DNA of 64,000 nucleotides from Candidatus Saccharimonadota bacterium (GCA_016280905.1 JAEEHN010000006.1:1-64000), one strand, 5' to 3'; positions 39,553 to 49,338 are shown, counted from the stretch's first letter. Notes: generated by a model from the sequence alone, not told the origin. Numbers and translations: made by a program.

Positions 39553-39778
39553 TTAGTATCAACCTCCTTTTTTCAAGTATAGCATAAGAAAATGAAGTTT
39601 TCCACAGGTTTTAGTGATAAAAAAATATGGTCTAATATGGGATTTTAAAAACAGGGATTAGTTTTTCCACATATGGACAAGGTTATCTATATATAGTGTG
39701 GAAAACTTCTTGAAAATTGTGGAAAAATGAGTTATACTACATAAAGAATTTGAAATAAACTAAAATTTGAGGAATAAT
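39553..39778. promoter_or_regulatory. candidate oriC/regulatory region with four DnaA boxes TTTTCCACA
   Basis: boxes at 39598-39606(+), 39663-39671(+), 39697-39705(-), 39718-39726(-). Confidence 0.8.
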
Positions 39779-39916
39779 ATGCCAAAGCGAACTTATCAGC
39801 CACATAAAAAACAACGTAAAGTTGAACATGGCTTTCGTAAGCGAAATGCGACTAAGAATGGTCGGAAAGTGTTGGCGCGTCGCCGTCTAAAAGGTCGCGC
39901 TCGTTTAACAGCTTAA
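39779..39916 (+). CDS. rpmH: 50S ribosomal protein L34
   Basis: [45 protein letters not shown]; below ORF-track size cutoff. Confidence 0.97.
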   Translation: MPKRTYQPHKKQRKVEHGFRKRNATKNGRKVLARRRLKGRARLTA

Positions 39917-39934
39917 TACTATATAATATATAGT

Positions 39935-40294
39935 ATGTTGAGTAAGAAATATAGATTCCATTCACGAGGGGGGGTGCGATATGTTTATCAGAAAGGAAAG
40001 ACAATTCGTTCACCGAAAATGTCTTTGATTTTTGCGGAAAATACGAGAGGGTTCACAAGGGTGGCGGTGGTTGTTTCAAAAAAAGTAGAAAAATCAGCGG
40101 TAGGGAGGAATCGGATTCGGCGAAGAGTTTATGAAGCGATTAGGTTAAATTTAAAATATTTGCCAAAGGAAAGAGATTATATTTTTGTGGTTTTTTCAAA
40201 CGATATATTAAAAATATCGTCTAAAGAACTAGAAGAGATTCTGGGAAAATTAGTAGAAGAAAGTAGGGTGTGTTATAATAAACAAAATGGATAG
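39935..40294 (+). CDS. rnpA: ribonuclease P protein component
   Basis: AVVVSKKVEKSAVGRNRIRRRVYEAIR. Confidence 0.94.
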   Translation: MLSKKYRFHSRGGVRYVYQKGKTIRSPKMSLIFAENTRGFTRVAVVVSKKVEKSAVGRNRIRRRVYEAIRLNLKYLPKERDYIFVVFSNDILKISSKELEEILGKLVEESRVCYNKQNG

Positions 40295-41396
40295 AAAGAG
40301 TGTGAAAAAATATATCTATGGGGGGCTCTTTGTAGCTTTTGTAATAGGCTCAATTTTAACTGGTGGACCATTTAACTTAATTGATGTAATATTGGTGCGA
40401 CCAATTGTAAATATTTTATTTGTAATTTTCAATCTTGTACATGATTTCGGGTTGGCGATTATTATTTTTACGGTATTAGTAAAATTTTTGATGTGGCCAC
40501 TTACGAAGCGACAGCTCAATCAGACTAAGTTGATGCGGAAATTACAGCCAGAATTGACGCAGATAAAGAAGAACTGTAAAGGAAATAAACAATTAGAGTC
40601 TTTACAAACAATGGATTTATATAAGCGGTACAATGTAAAACCCTTTGCGTCGATTTTGACACTTTTAATACAACTTCCAATTTTTGTAGCGATTTTTTCT
40701 TCTATTAGAGTAATTGCAACACCAATGCCACAAGATAATTTAATGAATAGGGCGTATGAAATTGTGGCTTATGAAGGTTCGGAAATCCGAAATTTGGAAG
40801 AGAAACAGGAAATATATCTTAAAGATTTAGTAAATCAAGAAATTCCGGCCGAAGAAAAAGTAGAATATGATTTTCATCCGAAGTTGTTTGGGGTGGTTAA
40901 CTTAACTGTAAGAGCAAGTGATGTGATGACCGGTAAATTTAGTTTTAGTGCATTTTTTATACTGGTTTGCGCAATTTTAGCTTCAGTGGTGCAATATTTA
41001 GCAACAAAACAGCAAATGCCATCAGGTAAGTCAGAAAAGAGAAAGAAATTTCGTGAGCTGATAAGAGAAGCTAAAGATGGTAAAGAGATTGATGATTCAG
41101 ATATTTCAGGTATGGCAACTGGACAGATGTCGGCAATGATGCCAATCATGATGTTTATCATTATCTTTAATTTAAATGGTGCATTGGCATTTTATTATTT
41201 CTTAAGTAATATTCTTACAATGGCAATTCAAAAAATTGTTTTAAAAAAGACGGCACGAGAAATTGATGATATGACAGATAAAGCCGTATTGAAAGAACTA
41301 AGAAATATTCAAGAGGCCGAAGTGGTCGAAAACAAAAAAACAGGAACAAAAATAACCCGTATCTCCGCAAAGGATATTAAAAAGAAAAGGAGATAA
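40287..41396 (+). CDS. yidC: membrane protein insertase YidC/OxaA
   Basis: five TMs, MWPLTKRQLNQTKLMRKLQPEL, position after rnpA. Confidence 0.93.
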   Translation: MDRKSVKKYIYGGLFVAFVIGSILTGGPFNLIDVILVRPIVNILFVIFNLVHDFGLAIIIFTVLVKFLMWPLTKRQLNQTKLMRKLQPELTQIKKNCKGNKQLESLQTMDLYKRYNVKPFASILTLLIQLPIFVAIFSSIRVIATPMPQDNLMNRAYEIVAYEGSEIRNLEEKQEIYLKDLVNQEIPAEEKVEYDFHPKLFGVVNLTVRASDVMTGKFSFSAFFILVCAILASVVQYLATKQQMPSGKSEKRKKFRELIREAKDGKEIDDSDISGMATGQMSAMMPIMMFIIIFNLNGALAFYYFLSNILTMAIQKIVLKKTAREIDDMTDKAVLKELRNIQEAEVVENKKTGTKITRISAKDIKKKRR

Positions 41397-41399
41397 TAA

Positions 41400-41855
41400 A
41401 TGAATAAAGATGAATCAATTCGCTGTGCTGCGAGGTATTTAGAGGATTTGCTTAGTTTTTTCGGGATTAATGTTGCGGTGTCATCGACGATTGATGATGA
41501 AGTAATACAACTTTCGGTACCATCAACTTCGTTAAATTCGCTTCTGATTGGACGAAATGCGGATAATTTGAGAGCTTTGCAACATATAGTGTCGATGGCT
41601 CTAGCTTCAAAAGAAGCAGAAGTGACACGTGTAAATGTAGATGTAGCGAATTATAAAAAGCAACGAGCGGACAGAATTACAGAAAAAGCGGAGGGATGGA
41701 TTCGGAAAGTGCGTGAGACAGGTGAGCCAATGGAAATTAACTTAAATGCAGCAGATAGAAGGGTGGTACATAAACTAGCAGGGGATTATTCAGATATTGA
41801 AACGCATTCTGAGGGTGAAGGCAGAGAGCGAAAGTTAATTATTAGTAAGATATAA
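41400..41855 (+). CDS. jag: Jag/KhpB RNA-binding protein (KH-R3H)
   Basis: LIGRNADNLRALQHIVSMAL, DRRVVHKLAGDYSDIETHSEGEGRERKLII. Confidence 0.92.
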   Translation: MNKDESIRCAARYLEDLLSFFGINVAVSSTIDDEVIQLSVPSTSLNSLLIGRNADNLRALQHIVSMALASKEAEVTRVNVDVANYKKQRADRITEKAEGWIRKVRETGEPMEINLNAADRRVVHKLAGDYSDIETHSEGEGRERKLIISKI

Positions 41856-41870
41856 GCTTTTATTTTTAGA

Positions 41871-43244
41871 TTATATTGTTTCTGAAGTTTCAGTTTCTTC
41901 TTCTGGTTCTGGTTCCGGTTCTGGTTCAATATAATTAGTGATTTGTTCGGCAATATATTCTTGAATGCGACCATAGTTACCGACGCCAGCGGAGGGGAGA
42001 ACATATGAAATACCATTAATGCTGCCGGTAGTCATAAAACGATATGGTTCAATAAGTGAAACTTGGCGCATATTTTCAAAATCAAAATCAGAAGTAAGAT
42101 GGGCTAAGGTTTTCATTTCATCGATTGAAAAATCAGTGCGAAGATTATCGCCAAGCGTGGAGGCAAGACTGATAATTTCGGTAATAGAGAGACCTTTGGA
42201 AAGAAGTTTGTTTTTGATGCCAATGAGAATTTTTTGTTGACTGGCACCACGAGAAAAATCGCCGCCAGTGGTGCCGTGACGAGCACGAGCTAGGCCGAGG
42301 GCTTGTTCGCCGTTTAAAGTATATTCAATACCAGCTTGATAAACGGCGCCAGTCCAATAATGATCATTAATGTCTTCATCAAGGGTAATAGTAATGCCGC
42401 CTAGAACATTAACAATTTGAATTAGTGAGCCCCAGTTGAGATGAGCGTAATACTGAAAATCAATTCCCAAAATACTACCAACTTCAACCATGAGGGCTTC
42501 GGCGCCAGCTTGTTCGTTATCTCCTTTCATATTATGACACCAATAAACTTCGTTGATTTTGCCAGTGGCGGTACAAGTGGGGGAAGCTTTGAGGTCGCGT
42601 GGTAAAGAAAGCATGGCTATGTCACCAGTTTCTTGATTTAAACTAATCAGCATAATAGAATCGGTGAGTTGAGCGCCGGCGTGTTTACCGTTACCTTCGT
42701 CGCCATCCATATTATAACCACTAGTGCCAAAAGCAAGGATGTTAGTACGGCCGTTAGCATCAGTTTTTAATGGATTATAGGTTGGCTCAGTAAAAGTGAT
42801 TAAATCGAAAACAGTACCGCGACCACCGGTGATTTTGGCAATAATATCGTTGCCCCAAAGAATAGCAGTAGTGGCGAGACCGACAAGAAGTAAGAAAATG
42901 ATAAGTATAATAATAAGGATAATTTTGCGTTTTTTATGAGGTTTTTTTGTTTTTTTATCCATCTTCTGAATTGATTTAGTGATTGGTTTTTTGTTAGCTT
43001 TGAGTTCGCCAGTGGTTTCGTCAAAATCAAAGGCCTGAACGGGTTTTAGAAAGTCTGCAACAGGGTCGATCTCGGGAGATTTAATAGATTTTGGCGTAGG
43101 GGTTTTTTGATTGATGGATTTTTGTTTAGTGGGTTCGGTAATGGGGATTTTTTTAGATTTAGTTTTTTGAGAAGTTGTTTTAGAGGCGGCAACTTTTTTA
43201 GAACGCCGTGGAGCTAGCCCATCAATTGATTTATTTTTGTCCAT
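41871..43244 (-). CDS. LytR-CpsA-Psr family protein
   Basis: TM helix; DSIMLISLNQETGDIAMLSLPRDL, GEQALGLARARHGTTGGDFSRGASQQKIL. Confidence 0.93.
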   Translation of the reverse strand: MDKNKSIDGLAPRRSKKVAASKTTSQKTKSKKIPITEPTKQKSINQKTPTPKSIKSPEIDPVADFLKPVQAFDFDETTGELKANKKPITKSIQKMDKKTKKPHKKRKIILIIILIIFLLLVGLATTAILWGNDIIAKITGGRGTVFDLITFTEPTYNPLKTDANGRTNILAFGTSGYNMDGDEGNGKHAGAQLTDSIMLISLNQETGDIAMLSLPRDLKASPTCTATGKINEVYWCHNMKGDNEQAGAEALMVEVGSILGIDFQYYAHLNWGSLIQIVNVLGGITITLDEDINDHYWTGAVYQAGIEYTLNGEQALGLARARHGTTGGDFSRGASQQKILIGIKNKLLSKGLSITEIISLASTLGDNLRTDFSIDEMKTLAHLTSDFDFENMRQVSLIEPYRFMTTGSINGISYVLPSAGVGNYGRIQEYIAEQITNYIEPEPEPEPEEETETSETI

Positions 43245-43262
43245 ATTTTATAATTATAGCAT

Positions 43263-43592
43263 ATGGGTTTAAAGTTAACAAAAAAACAATTAGCGGTTTT
43301 GAATTTCTTACAGGATTTTACTGAAGAAAATGGATATTCTCCCTCGTATCGAGAAATAATGGCAGGATTGGGACTTTCTTCAGTGTCGGCGGTAGCGGAA
43401 CATATTGATAATTTGATTTCGAAGGGGGTTTTAAAGAAGGTGCCAGGGGCGGCGAGATCTTTGGAAGTTTTGAATTATAAACATGAGGAAACGGTAGAGT
43501 TATTTAAGACTCGAATGTTGTCAGCGACGGAAGAACAAAAAAAGATTTTGGAAAAAGCGGCGGAAATTTTAGATTTAGAACTCGGTAATTAA
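43263..43592 (+). CDS. LexA-like DNA-binding protein without peptidase domain
   Basis: LTKKQLAVLNFLQDFTEENGYSPSYREIMAGLGLSSVSAVAEHIDNLISKG; ends at 109 aa. Confidence 0.85.
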   Translation: MGLKLTKKQLAVLNFLQDFTEENGYSPSYREIMAGLGLSSVSAVAEHIDNLISKGVLKKVPGAARSLEVLNYKHEETVELFKTRMLSATEEQKKILEKAAEILDLELGN

Positions 43593-43641
43593 GTTGCAAA
43601 ACTCTTAAAAATTGTTATGATTATATTAGGAGTATTATGCT

Positions 43642-44196
43642 ATGGTGGCACGTAGAAGAAAACGCAGCAAAAAATGGGTTTCGTGGCTAATTATTTTGAT
43701 TTTATTAATTGTGGCAGGGATGATGGTGTGGTTAGTTTGGGACAATTATTTTAATGATGATAAGAAGACCGATGATGGCGACGGGAATGAGTCGATTATA
43801 ATTGATAAAGAAGAGAAAAAAGCGGATGATGGTGAGGAACAAGAGCAAAAAGTAGTAGAAAAAGAAGAGATCATGCAGTATGATGGGGAAAATCCAAATA
43901 CGGCAAATGAGTTAACTGGTGTGGTGACTTACGCTGGGACGACGGGAGATAAATTAACGATAAGAGTAAATATAAACCAATATTTGTCGGATGGGAATTG
44001 TGTGTTGAAACTGTTGTTTGAAGATGGTGCGACGGCATATAACGATGAAGTGGGGATTATAGGTTCAGCGTCGACGTCGACTTGTGAAGGATTTGATGTG
44101 CCGATGGCAGGATTATCAAGTGGGGATTACAAGATTATCATAAATTTAAATGCAGATGATAAAACTGGTGTAATTAATGGTGGGGTGAAGCTATGA
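43642..44196 (+). CDS. membrane-anchored secreted protein of unknown function
   Basis: RRRKRSKKW + TM + acidic linker; ATGA overlap with next gene. Confidence 0.75.
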   Translation: MVARRRKRSKKWVSWLIILILLIVAGMMVWLVWDNYFNDDKKTDDGDGNESIIIDKEEKKADDGEEQEQKVVEKEEIMQYDGENPNTANELTGVVTYAGTTGDKLTIRVNINQYLSDGNCVLKLLFEDGATAYNDEVGIIGSASTSTCEGFDVPMAGLSSGDYKIIINLNADDKTGVINGGVKL

Positions 44197-46367
44197 AAAG
44201 CATAAGACGGAGAGATCGACGAGGATGGTTTATATTACTTGGAATGTTTGTAATGGTGTTTTTGTTTACGTTTCTTGTTCGAAGTTTTGATCGGTTAAAT
44301 GAAGAGGCGGAAGCAGCGAGTTTGGCGAATTTTGATCCGGGATATATCATTTCGGATTATGTAATGAGTAACTATAATGCTATGACCGAAGTTGAAATTC
44401 AGGCGTTTTTGAATGCAAAAGGAAATTGCCGAGACACAAGGACATATCTTGCAAGTTATTATCCTTCATATTCTTATCATATAAAGGACGGACATTTTGT
44501 GTGTCTTGCGGAAGAGACTTTTGGTGAAGGTACGGCTTATGGAGAGGCGGCACCTGGAGGTGAAACGGCGGCACATATTATATGGCAGGCGGCTCAGGAT
44601 TATCGAATTAATCCACAGGTATTGATTGTGCTACTACAGAAGGAACAGGGTTTAATTACGGATTCGTGGCCGAATAACAGACAATTTAAAGTGGCGACAG
44701 GATACGGTTGTCCGGATACGGCACCGTGCAACGCAGAGTATTATGGATTTAAAAATCAAATACGAAAGGCGGCGGCATTATTCCGGACGGTCTTGGATGG
44801 CGGATGGACGAACTATCCGTTGGGCGAAAATTATGTGCAATATAATCCAGATGCTTCATGTGGTGGGTCGGTGGTAAATATTCGGTCGCTTGCGACTTCG
44901 GCGCTTTATCGTTACACGCCGTATCAACCAAATGCGGGTGCGTTGGCAGCTGGTTATGGAACGGCGACGTGTGGAGCGTATGGAAATAGGAATTTTTATT
45001 TGTATTTTGAAGATTGGTTTGGGGGGGTGACAGATAATTTTGATATTAATGTTTTAGAAAATGCAAGGATTCCCGAAGGGACATACTCTATTATGAATTT
45101 AGGTTCAGGAAAGATGATAGATGTAGAAGGTGGAATAAAAGTTGCTATAAATGGAACTAGTGTTCATGCGTGGAACAATAATAATACTGAAGCTCAACAA
45201 TGGAAAATCAACAGTAATAATGATGGTACCTTTACAATTACTAATCCGACACTTGGGTTGGTGTTAGATGGTGATGGTAAATTGACTATTAAAGAAAATA
45301 AAAATCAGTGTTCACAGAGATGGAAAATATTAAAATATGACAATAATTATATTTTTGCAACGAGTTGCTTGAGTTCGGTTTTGCAAGGTAGTTTATCAAA
45401 TGATGATAAAATTAGTTTTGGTAACGCCGTAAAGAACAATAGTATTAAATGGCAAATTATGCCAGTTGATGTAGGGATAGAAGAAAATGAATATATTATA
45501 AGATCAGCTTTGGATAATAATAAGGTTGTTAACGCTATAACAAATAATGAAATAAAAAAGAGTTCTAATATTGGTTTGTCTACGCTTTTTGAAGACAAGG
45601 AACAAATTTGGAAAATTATAAGAAATAGTGACGGCACGTATAGTTTTTATGGTTTGAATGATAATTTAGTTTTGGATGTTGATGGTGGAAGTACTAAAAA
45701 AGGTGCCAACGTAAGAGTGTGGTCCGATAATGGAACTTGCGCACAGAAATGGAAAATTGTTAAAAACGATGATTTATATGTATTTATTTCGGCATGTTCT
45801 GATTTAGTTTTGGATGTTGATGGTGGAGTGCCTAATGAAAATAACAATATTCATCTTTGGTGGTTTAATAATACACTTGCACAGAAATGGAAAATAGAAA
45901 AGACTGAAAAACAAGAGAAAATATTAGCTGATGGTAACTATATTATAAAATCTAGGATAGATACTGATAAGGTTGTAGATATTAATGGTGGGGCCGAAAG
46001 GGCTTCGGATGGTGAAAATATACAGTTGTGGAGAAAAAACGGTACGAATGCGCAAATTTGGAGTGTGTTGTATGATGAAAAGGACGGTACGTATTCTATT
46101 GTTAATGTGTATACCAAGAAAGCGATTGATGTAGATGGGGCTCGGACTACACGAGGGGCAAATGTACAACTTTGGAATAGTAATTATACATGTGCGCAAA
46201 AATGGCATCTTGTGAAAGAGGGAGAATATTTCGTAATGATATCTGCTTGTTCGGAATTAGTGCTTGATGTTAGTGGTGGTGAAGCAAATCTTGGTGCAAA
46301 TATAAATTTGTGGACTGCAAATGGAACCGATGCACAAAAATGGTTTTTTGAGCCGGTTGCTAGATGA
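44193..46367 (+). CDS. surface protein: lysozyme-like N-terminal domain plus nine ricin-B-type repeats
   Basis: VLIVLLQKEQGLITDSWP; repeated (A)QxW motifs EAQQWKI, CSQRWKI, SIKWQI, EQIWKI, CAQKWKI, LAQKWKI, NAQIWSV, CAQKWHL, DAQKWFF. Confidence 0.85.
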   Translation: MKSIRRRDRRGWFILLGMFVMVFLFTFLVRSFDRLNEEAEAASLANFDPGYIISDYVMSNYNAMTEVEIQAFLNAKGNCRDTRTYLASYYPSYSYHIKDGHFVCLAEETFGEGTAYGEAAPGGETAAHIIWQAAQDYRINPQVLIVLLQKEQGLITDSWPNNRQFKVATGYGCPDTAPCNAEYYGFKNQIRKAAALFRTVLDGGWTNYPLGENYVQYNPDASCGGSVVNIRSLATSALYRYTPYQPNAGALAAGYGTATCGAYGNRNFYLYFEDWFGGVTDNFDINVLENARIPEGTYSIMNLGSGKMIDVEGGIKVAINGTSVHAWNNNNTEAQQWKINSNNDGTFTITNPTLGLVLDGDGKLTIKENKNQCSQRWKILKYDNNYIFATSCLSSVLQGSLSNDDKISFGNAVKNNSIKWQIMPVDVGIEENEYIIRSALDNNKVVNAITNNEIKKSSNIGLSTLFEDKEQIWKIIRNSDGTYSFYGLNDNLVLDVDGGSTKKGANVRVWSDNGTCAQKWKIVKNDDLYVFISACSDLVLDVDGGVPNENNNIHLWWFNNTLAQKWKIEKTEKQEKILADGNYIIKSRIDTDKVVDINGGAERASDGENIQLWRKNGTNAQIWSVLYDEKDGTYSIVNVYTKKAIDVDGARTTRGANVQLWNSNYTCAQKWHLVKEGEYFVMISACSELVLDVSGGEANLGANINLWTANGTDAQKWFFEPVAR

Positions 46368-46395
46368 AAGCTCATAATTATAGTATAATGAGTGT

Positions 46396-47637
46396 ATGAA
46401 AAAGAAACCTATAGATGAATTAGTAAAGAAAATTGATTCTCTCGGTGATGTCACTTTGATTGGTATTGGGCCAATGTCTAGTAATGTAATAGAGTCTTGT
46501 TTTGAACTAGCTAAGCTATATAGATTCCCATTAATGTTCATTGCTAGTCGAAATCAAATCGATAAAAAAGAATTGGGCGGCGGATATGTTAATGGATGGG
46601 ACCAGTTTGATTTTGCTAATAGAATTAAAGAGGTTGCTGAAAATAATAATTTTTACGATTATTATATTTGTAGAGATCATGGTGGGCCGTGGCAGAGAGA
46701 CGAAGAGAGAAATGCTCATTTTGAAGTTAATCATGCAATGGATATTGCAAAAAAATCTTTTGCTAGTGATATAGAGGCTGGTTTTGATTTAATTATGGTT
46801 GATCCGACAAAGGACCCCTTCACTATGGGGAAAGTTGTGGATTTAGATTTTGTGTTGGAAAAAACGATAGATTTGATTGAGTTTTGTGAACAAGAAAGAA
46901 AAAAACACAATATTGAAAGATTAGCCTATGAAGTTGGTACTGAGGAAACAAATGGCGGACTAACTCAAGTTGAAGTATATAATGTTTTTCTAGAAAAATT
47001 AAAAAAGGGATTAACAAAAAGAGGTTTGCCAATGCCGCTTTTTGTGGTTGGTCAAACCGGCACGTTGGTGAAGTCTACAAGACAGGCCGGAAGGTTTAAT
47101 TATAAAAACACTAAGACGTTGACTGACATGGCAAAGAAACACGGTGTTTATTTGAAAGAGCACAACGCTGATTATCTTGATAATGCTTCATTAGTTTTAC
47201 ATATTCCTGCCAGAGTTACGGCGGCCAATGTTGCACCGCAATTTGGCTATGTCGAAACAAAAAGTTATTTATCCCTTTGTAAGGTCGAGGATAAGCTATT
47301 TGAAAATAATATAATATCTACAAAATCAAATTTGTACACTATTTTGCTAGAGAATGCAATAAAAACTAACCGTTGGAAAAAATGGGTTTCTGAAAAGGAC
47401 GCATCAAAATCATATGACGAAATAATAAATAACAAAAAATTGGCTAGAGAAATATTAGAGATAGCTGGACACTACACTTTAGGTAAAGACGTTGTTGAAA
47501 ATGAGGTTAAGAAGCTCTTTGCAAACTTAAGTTTGTGTAACATTGATGGTAAGAGGTTCGTGAAGGACCATATTAAGGCTTCAATTATGGAATATATTGA
47601 TTGCTTTAATTTAAAAAATGTTTTAGACAGAATTTAA
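46396..47637 (+). CDS. GatZ/KbaZ-like tagatose-bisphosphate aldolase-subunit family protein
   Basis: ASRNQIDKKELGGGYVNGW, ICRDHGGPW, YEVGTEETNGG motifs. Confidence 0.65.
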   Translation: MKKKPIDELVKKIDSLGDVTLIGIGPMSSNVIESCFELAKLYRFPLMFIASRNQIDKKELGGGYVNGWDQFDFANRIKEVAENNNFYDYYICRDHGGPWQRDEERNAHFEVNHAMDIAKKSFASDIEAGFDLIMVDPTKDPFTMGKVVDLDFVLEKTIDLIEFCEQERKKHNIERLAYEVGTEETNGGLTQVEVYNVFLEKLKKGLTKRGLPMPLFVVGQTGTLVKSTRQAGRFNYKNTKTLTDMAKKHGVYLKEHNADYLDNASLVLHIPARVTAANVAPQFGYVETKSYLSLCKVEDKLFENNIISTKSNLYTILLENAIKTNRWKKWVSEKDASKSYDEIINNKKLAREILEIAGHYTLGKDVVENEVKKLFANLSLCNIDGKRFVKDHIKASIMEYIDCFNLKNVLDRI

Positions 47638-48077
47638 ATTTGGTTTAATAAAATTTTTCGTATTAATGTTGATGACGTTGTTTTTGTGTATGGGAAAAAC
47701 ATAACTTTGCCGCCGTGAATTTTTTTGTATTCTATTAACTCACGCCATTCTGGCGAATCCTTATGGTCGTCGCCAGAAAAGACAGCGTCGGCTTTGAGCC
47801 TTATTTCCCAATCATCTGCTTTAGTGTCTTTCTGCTGACATTCAACTTTGATTACTTCATCTACGTATTTGATAGCTTCTAAAATTTCCTTACGTTCTTC
47901 ATATGGAATGATTGGTAATTTGTTTTTACATCTCAGCATGGTTTCGTCGGAATTTAATCCAACTATTAAATAATCACAGTTTTCTTTAGCCTTCTTTATT
48001 ATGTTTAAGTGGCCAACATGAAATAAATCAAAAGACCCTACTGTATAACCGATGATTTTTTTAGTATGATTTTCCAT
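47634..48077 (-). CDS. TagD-like nucleotidyltransferase (cytidylyltransferase superfamily)
   Basis: GYTVGSFDLFHVGHLNIIKKAKENCDYLIVGLNSDE; FSGDDHKDSPEW. Confidence 0.87.
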   Translation of the reverse strand: MENHTKKIIGYTVGSFDLFHVGHLNIIKKAKENCDYLIVGLNSDETMLRCKNKLPIIPYEERKEILEAIKYVDEVIKVECQQKDTKADDWEIRLKADAVFSGDDHKDSPEWRELIEYKKIHGGKVMFFPYTKTTSSTLIRKILLNQI

Positions 48078-49338
48078 TTTTAACCTCGTAAATCTTCTTA
48101 GCGATTTTATATAATTTTCCATTGTTATAAATATTTAGTCGTGAAGTCAAATCATTAGTAATTTTTAATAACCTTTCCTCTTCTTGTTTTGCATTATTTA
48201 GTTCTTTCTTTAAGAGATCTTGTTTTGTTATTAAATAGTCATGTATTTTAATGTAATCAGTGTTGATATCATCATCCATATACTTTTTTAAAATTTTTAC
48301 CCATTCTTTTGCTCCAGTGCTTTTATTTGGGAACAAAAGATCTGACTCTTCGTTTTGTTTTTTTATTACTTTGGTGGATAAAGCTTCTTGCAAGATTCTT
48401 AAGAGTTCTTTAGTGTTTATTTTATCAGAATATGGGATAATGCCGTCATCGGCTAATTTTTTTTGCAACGGAGAAATGCCAATAAAAGAATTATTTATAT
48501 TATCGCATAAAATGCAAACAGGTTTTTTCACATAGAGAGCATCAAAAATAGCACCAGAATTATCCGATAGAACAATATCGGCTTCCTCAAAAAGCTCTTG
48601 TGTGCTCTTTGTGGGCTCATAATAATAATCGGCAATTTCTTTTAAGTCTATCTTACGGTTTATCTCATTTTTCAAATGGGCGGTTCCATGATGACTTTTG
48701 ACTATGATTTCATAGTTGTTTTTTATGGTTGGTAAAATTTTTGTGACCGCTTCAATACTGCTTTCTTTACCATAAGTGGGAAGATATAGTAAACGTTTTT
48801 TGCCTGAGTGTTTTTTGGGTTGAATTTCGCGCAACGATAATCTAGGTACGACGTAGGTTTTTCCGTAAATAGACAAGATATCAGCATCGTAATTGCTATG
48901 TAATAAGAAGCCATGGAATTTTGACTTGAGTTCTGGACTAAAAGTAAATGGTTTGGAACATAGTGAACCGTAGTAGTAACCAATGAGATAAGTATACTTG
49001 ATGCCTACCATGTCCTGGTATGGCGAAAGACAGACTTTGTATTTTTTATTTTTGTTTTTTTTATTGGCGATTGTAAAACCATCTTTTATGACAGTTTGTT
49101 TTAATTCCTCCATGATTTCGGAAAAACCGTTTTCTGTATCTTGTGGGTCGAAAATATAGAGATCAATTTTCCAATAATTTTTTTCTTGAACAAGTTTTAA
49201 AAAGGGGTACAACGAGTAATATTGAAGAATATTTTGAACGATGACAGCCATTTCCATACTCGTAATTATAATATAAAAACGTTGTTTTTTAAAGTTGCTC
49301 TTGGGGTTATATACGAAAGGAGTATTATTGTTTGACAT
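48061..49338 (-). CDS. CDP-glycerol:glycerophosphotransferase-like (TagB/TagF-type) protein
   Basis: LYLPTYGKES, ADIVLSDNSGAIFDALYVKKPVCIL. Confidence 0.75.
   Translation of the reverse strand: MSNNNTPFVYNPKSNFKKQRFYIIITSMEMAVIVQNILQYYSLYPFLKLVQEKNYWKIDLYIFDPQDTENGFSEIMEELKQTVIKDGFTIANKKNKNKKYKVCLSPYQDMVGIKYTYLIGYYYGSLCSKPFTFSPELKSKFHGFLLHSNYDADILSIYGKTYVVPRLSLREIQPKKHSGKKRLLYLPTYGKESSIEAVTKILPTIKNNYEIIVKSHHGTAHLKNEINRKIDLKEIADYYYEPTKSTQELFEEADIVLSDNSGAIFDALYVKKPVCILCDNINNSFIGISPLQKKLADDGIIPYSDKINTKELLRILQEALSTKVIKKQNEESDLLFPNKSTGAKEWVKILKKYMDDDINTDYIKIHDYLITKQDLLKKELNNAKQEEERLLKITNDLTSRLNIYNNGKLYKIAKKIYEVKNGKSY

Noticed and set aside
43263-43592. Full LexA repressor
   Set aside because: ORF ends at 109 aa before any S24 peptidase Ser/Lys region.
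46184-46375. Antisense ORFs within the lectin gene (also 45647-45847, 45924-46208)
   Set aside because: Complementary shadows of the repeat-rich coding strand; no own start signals.
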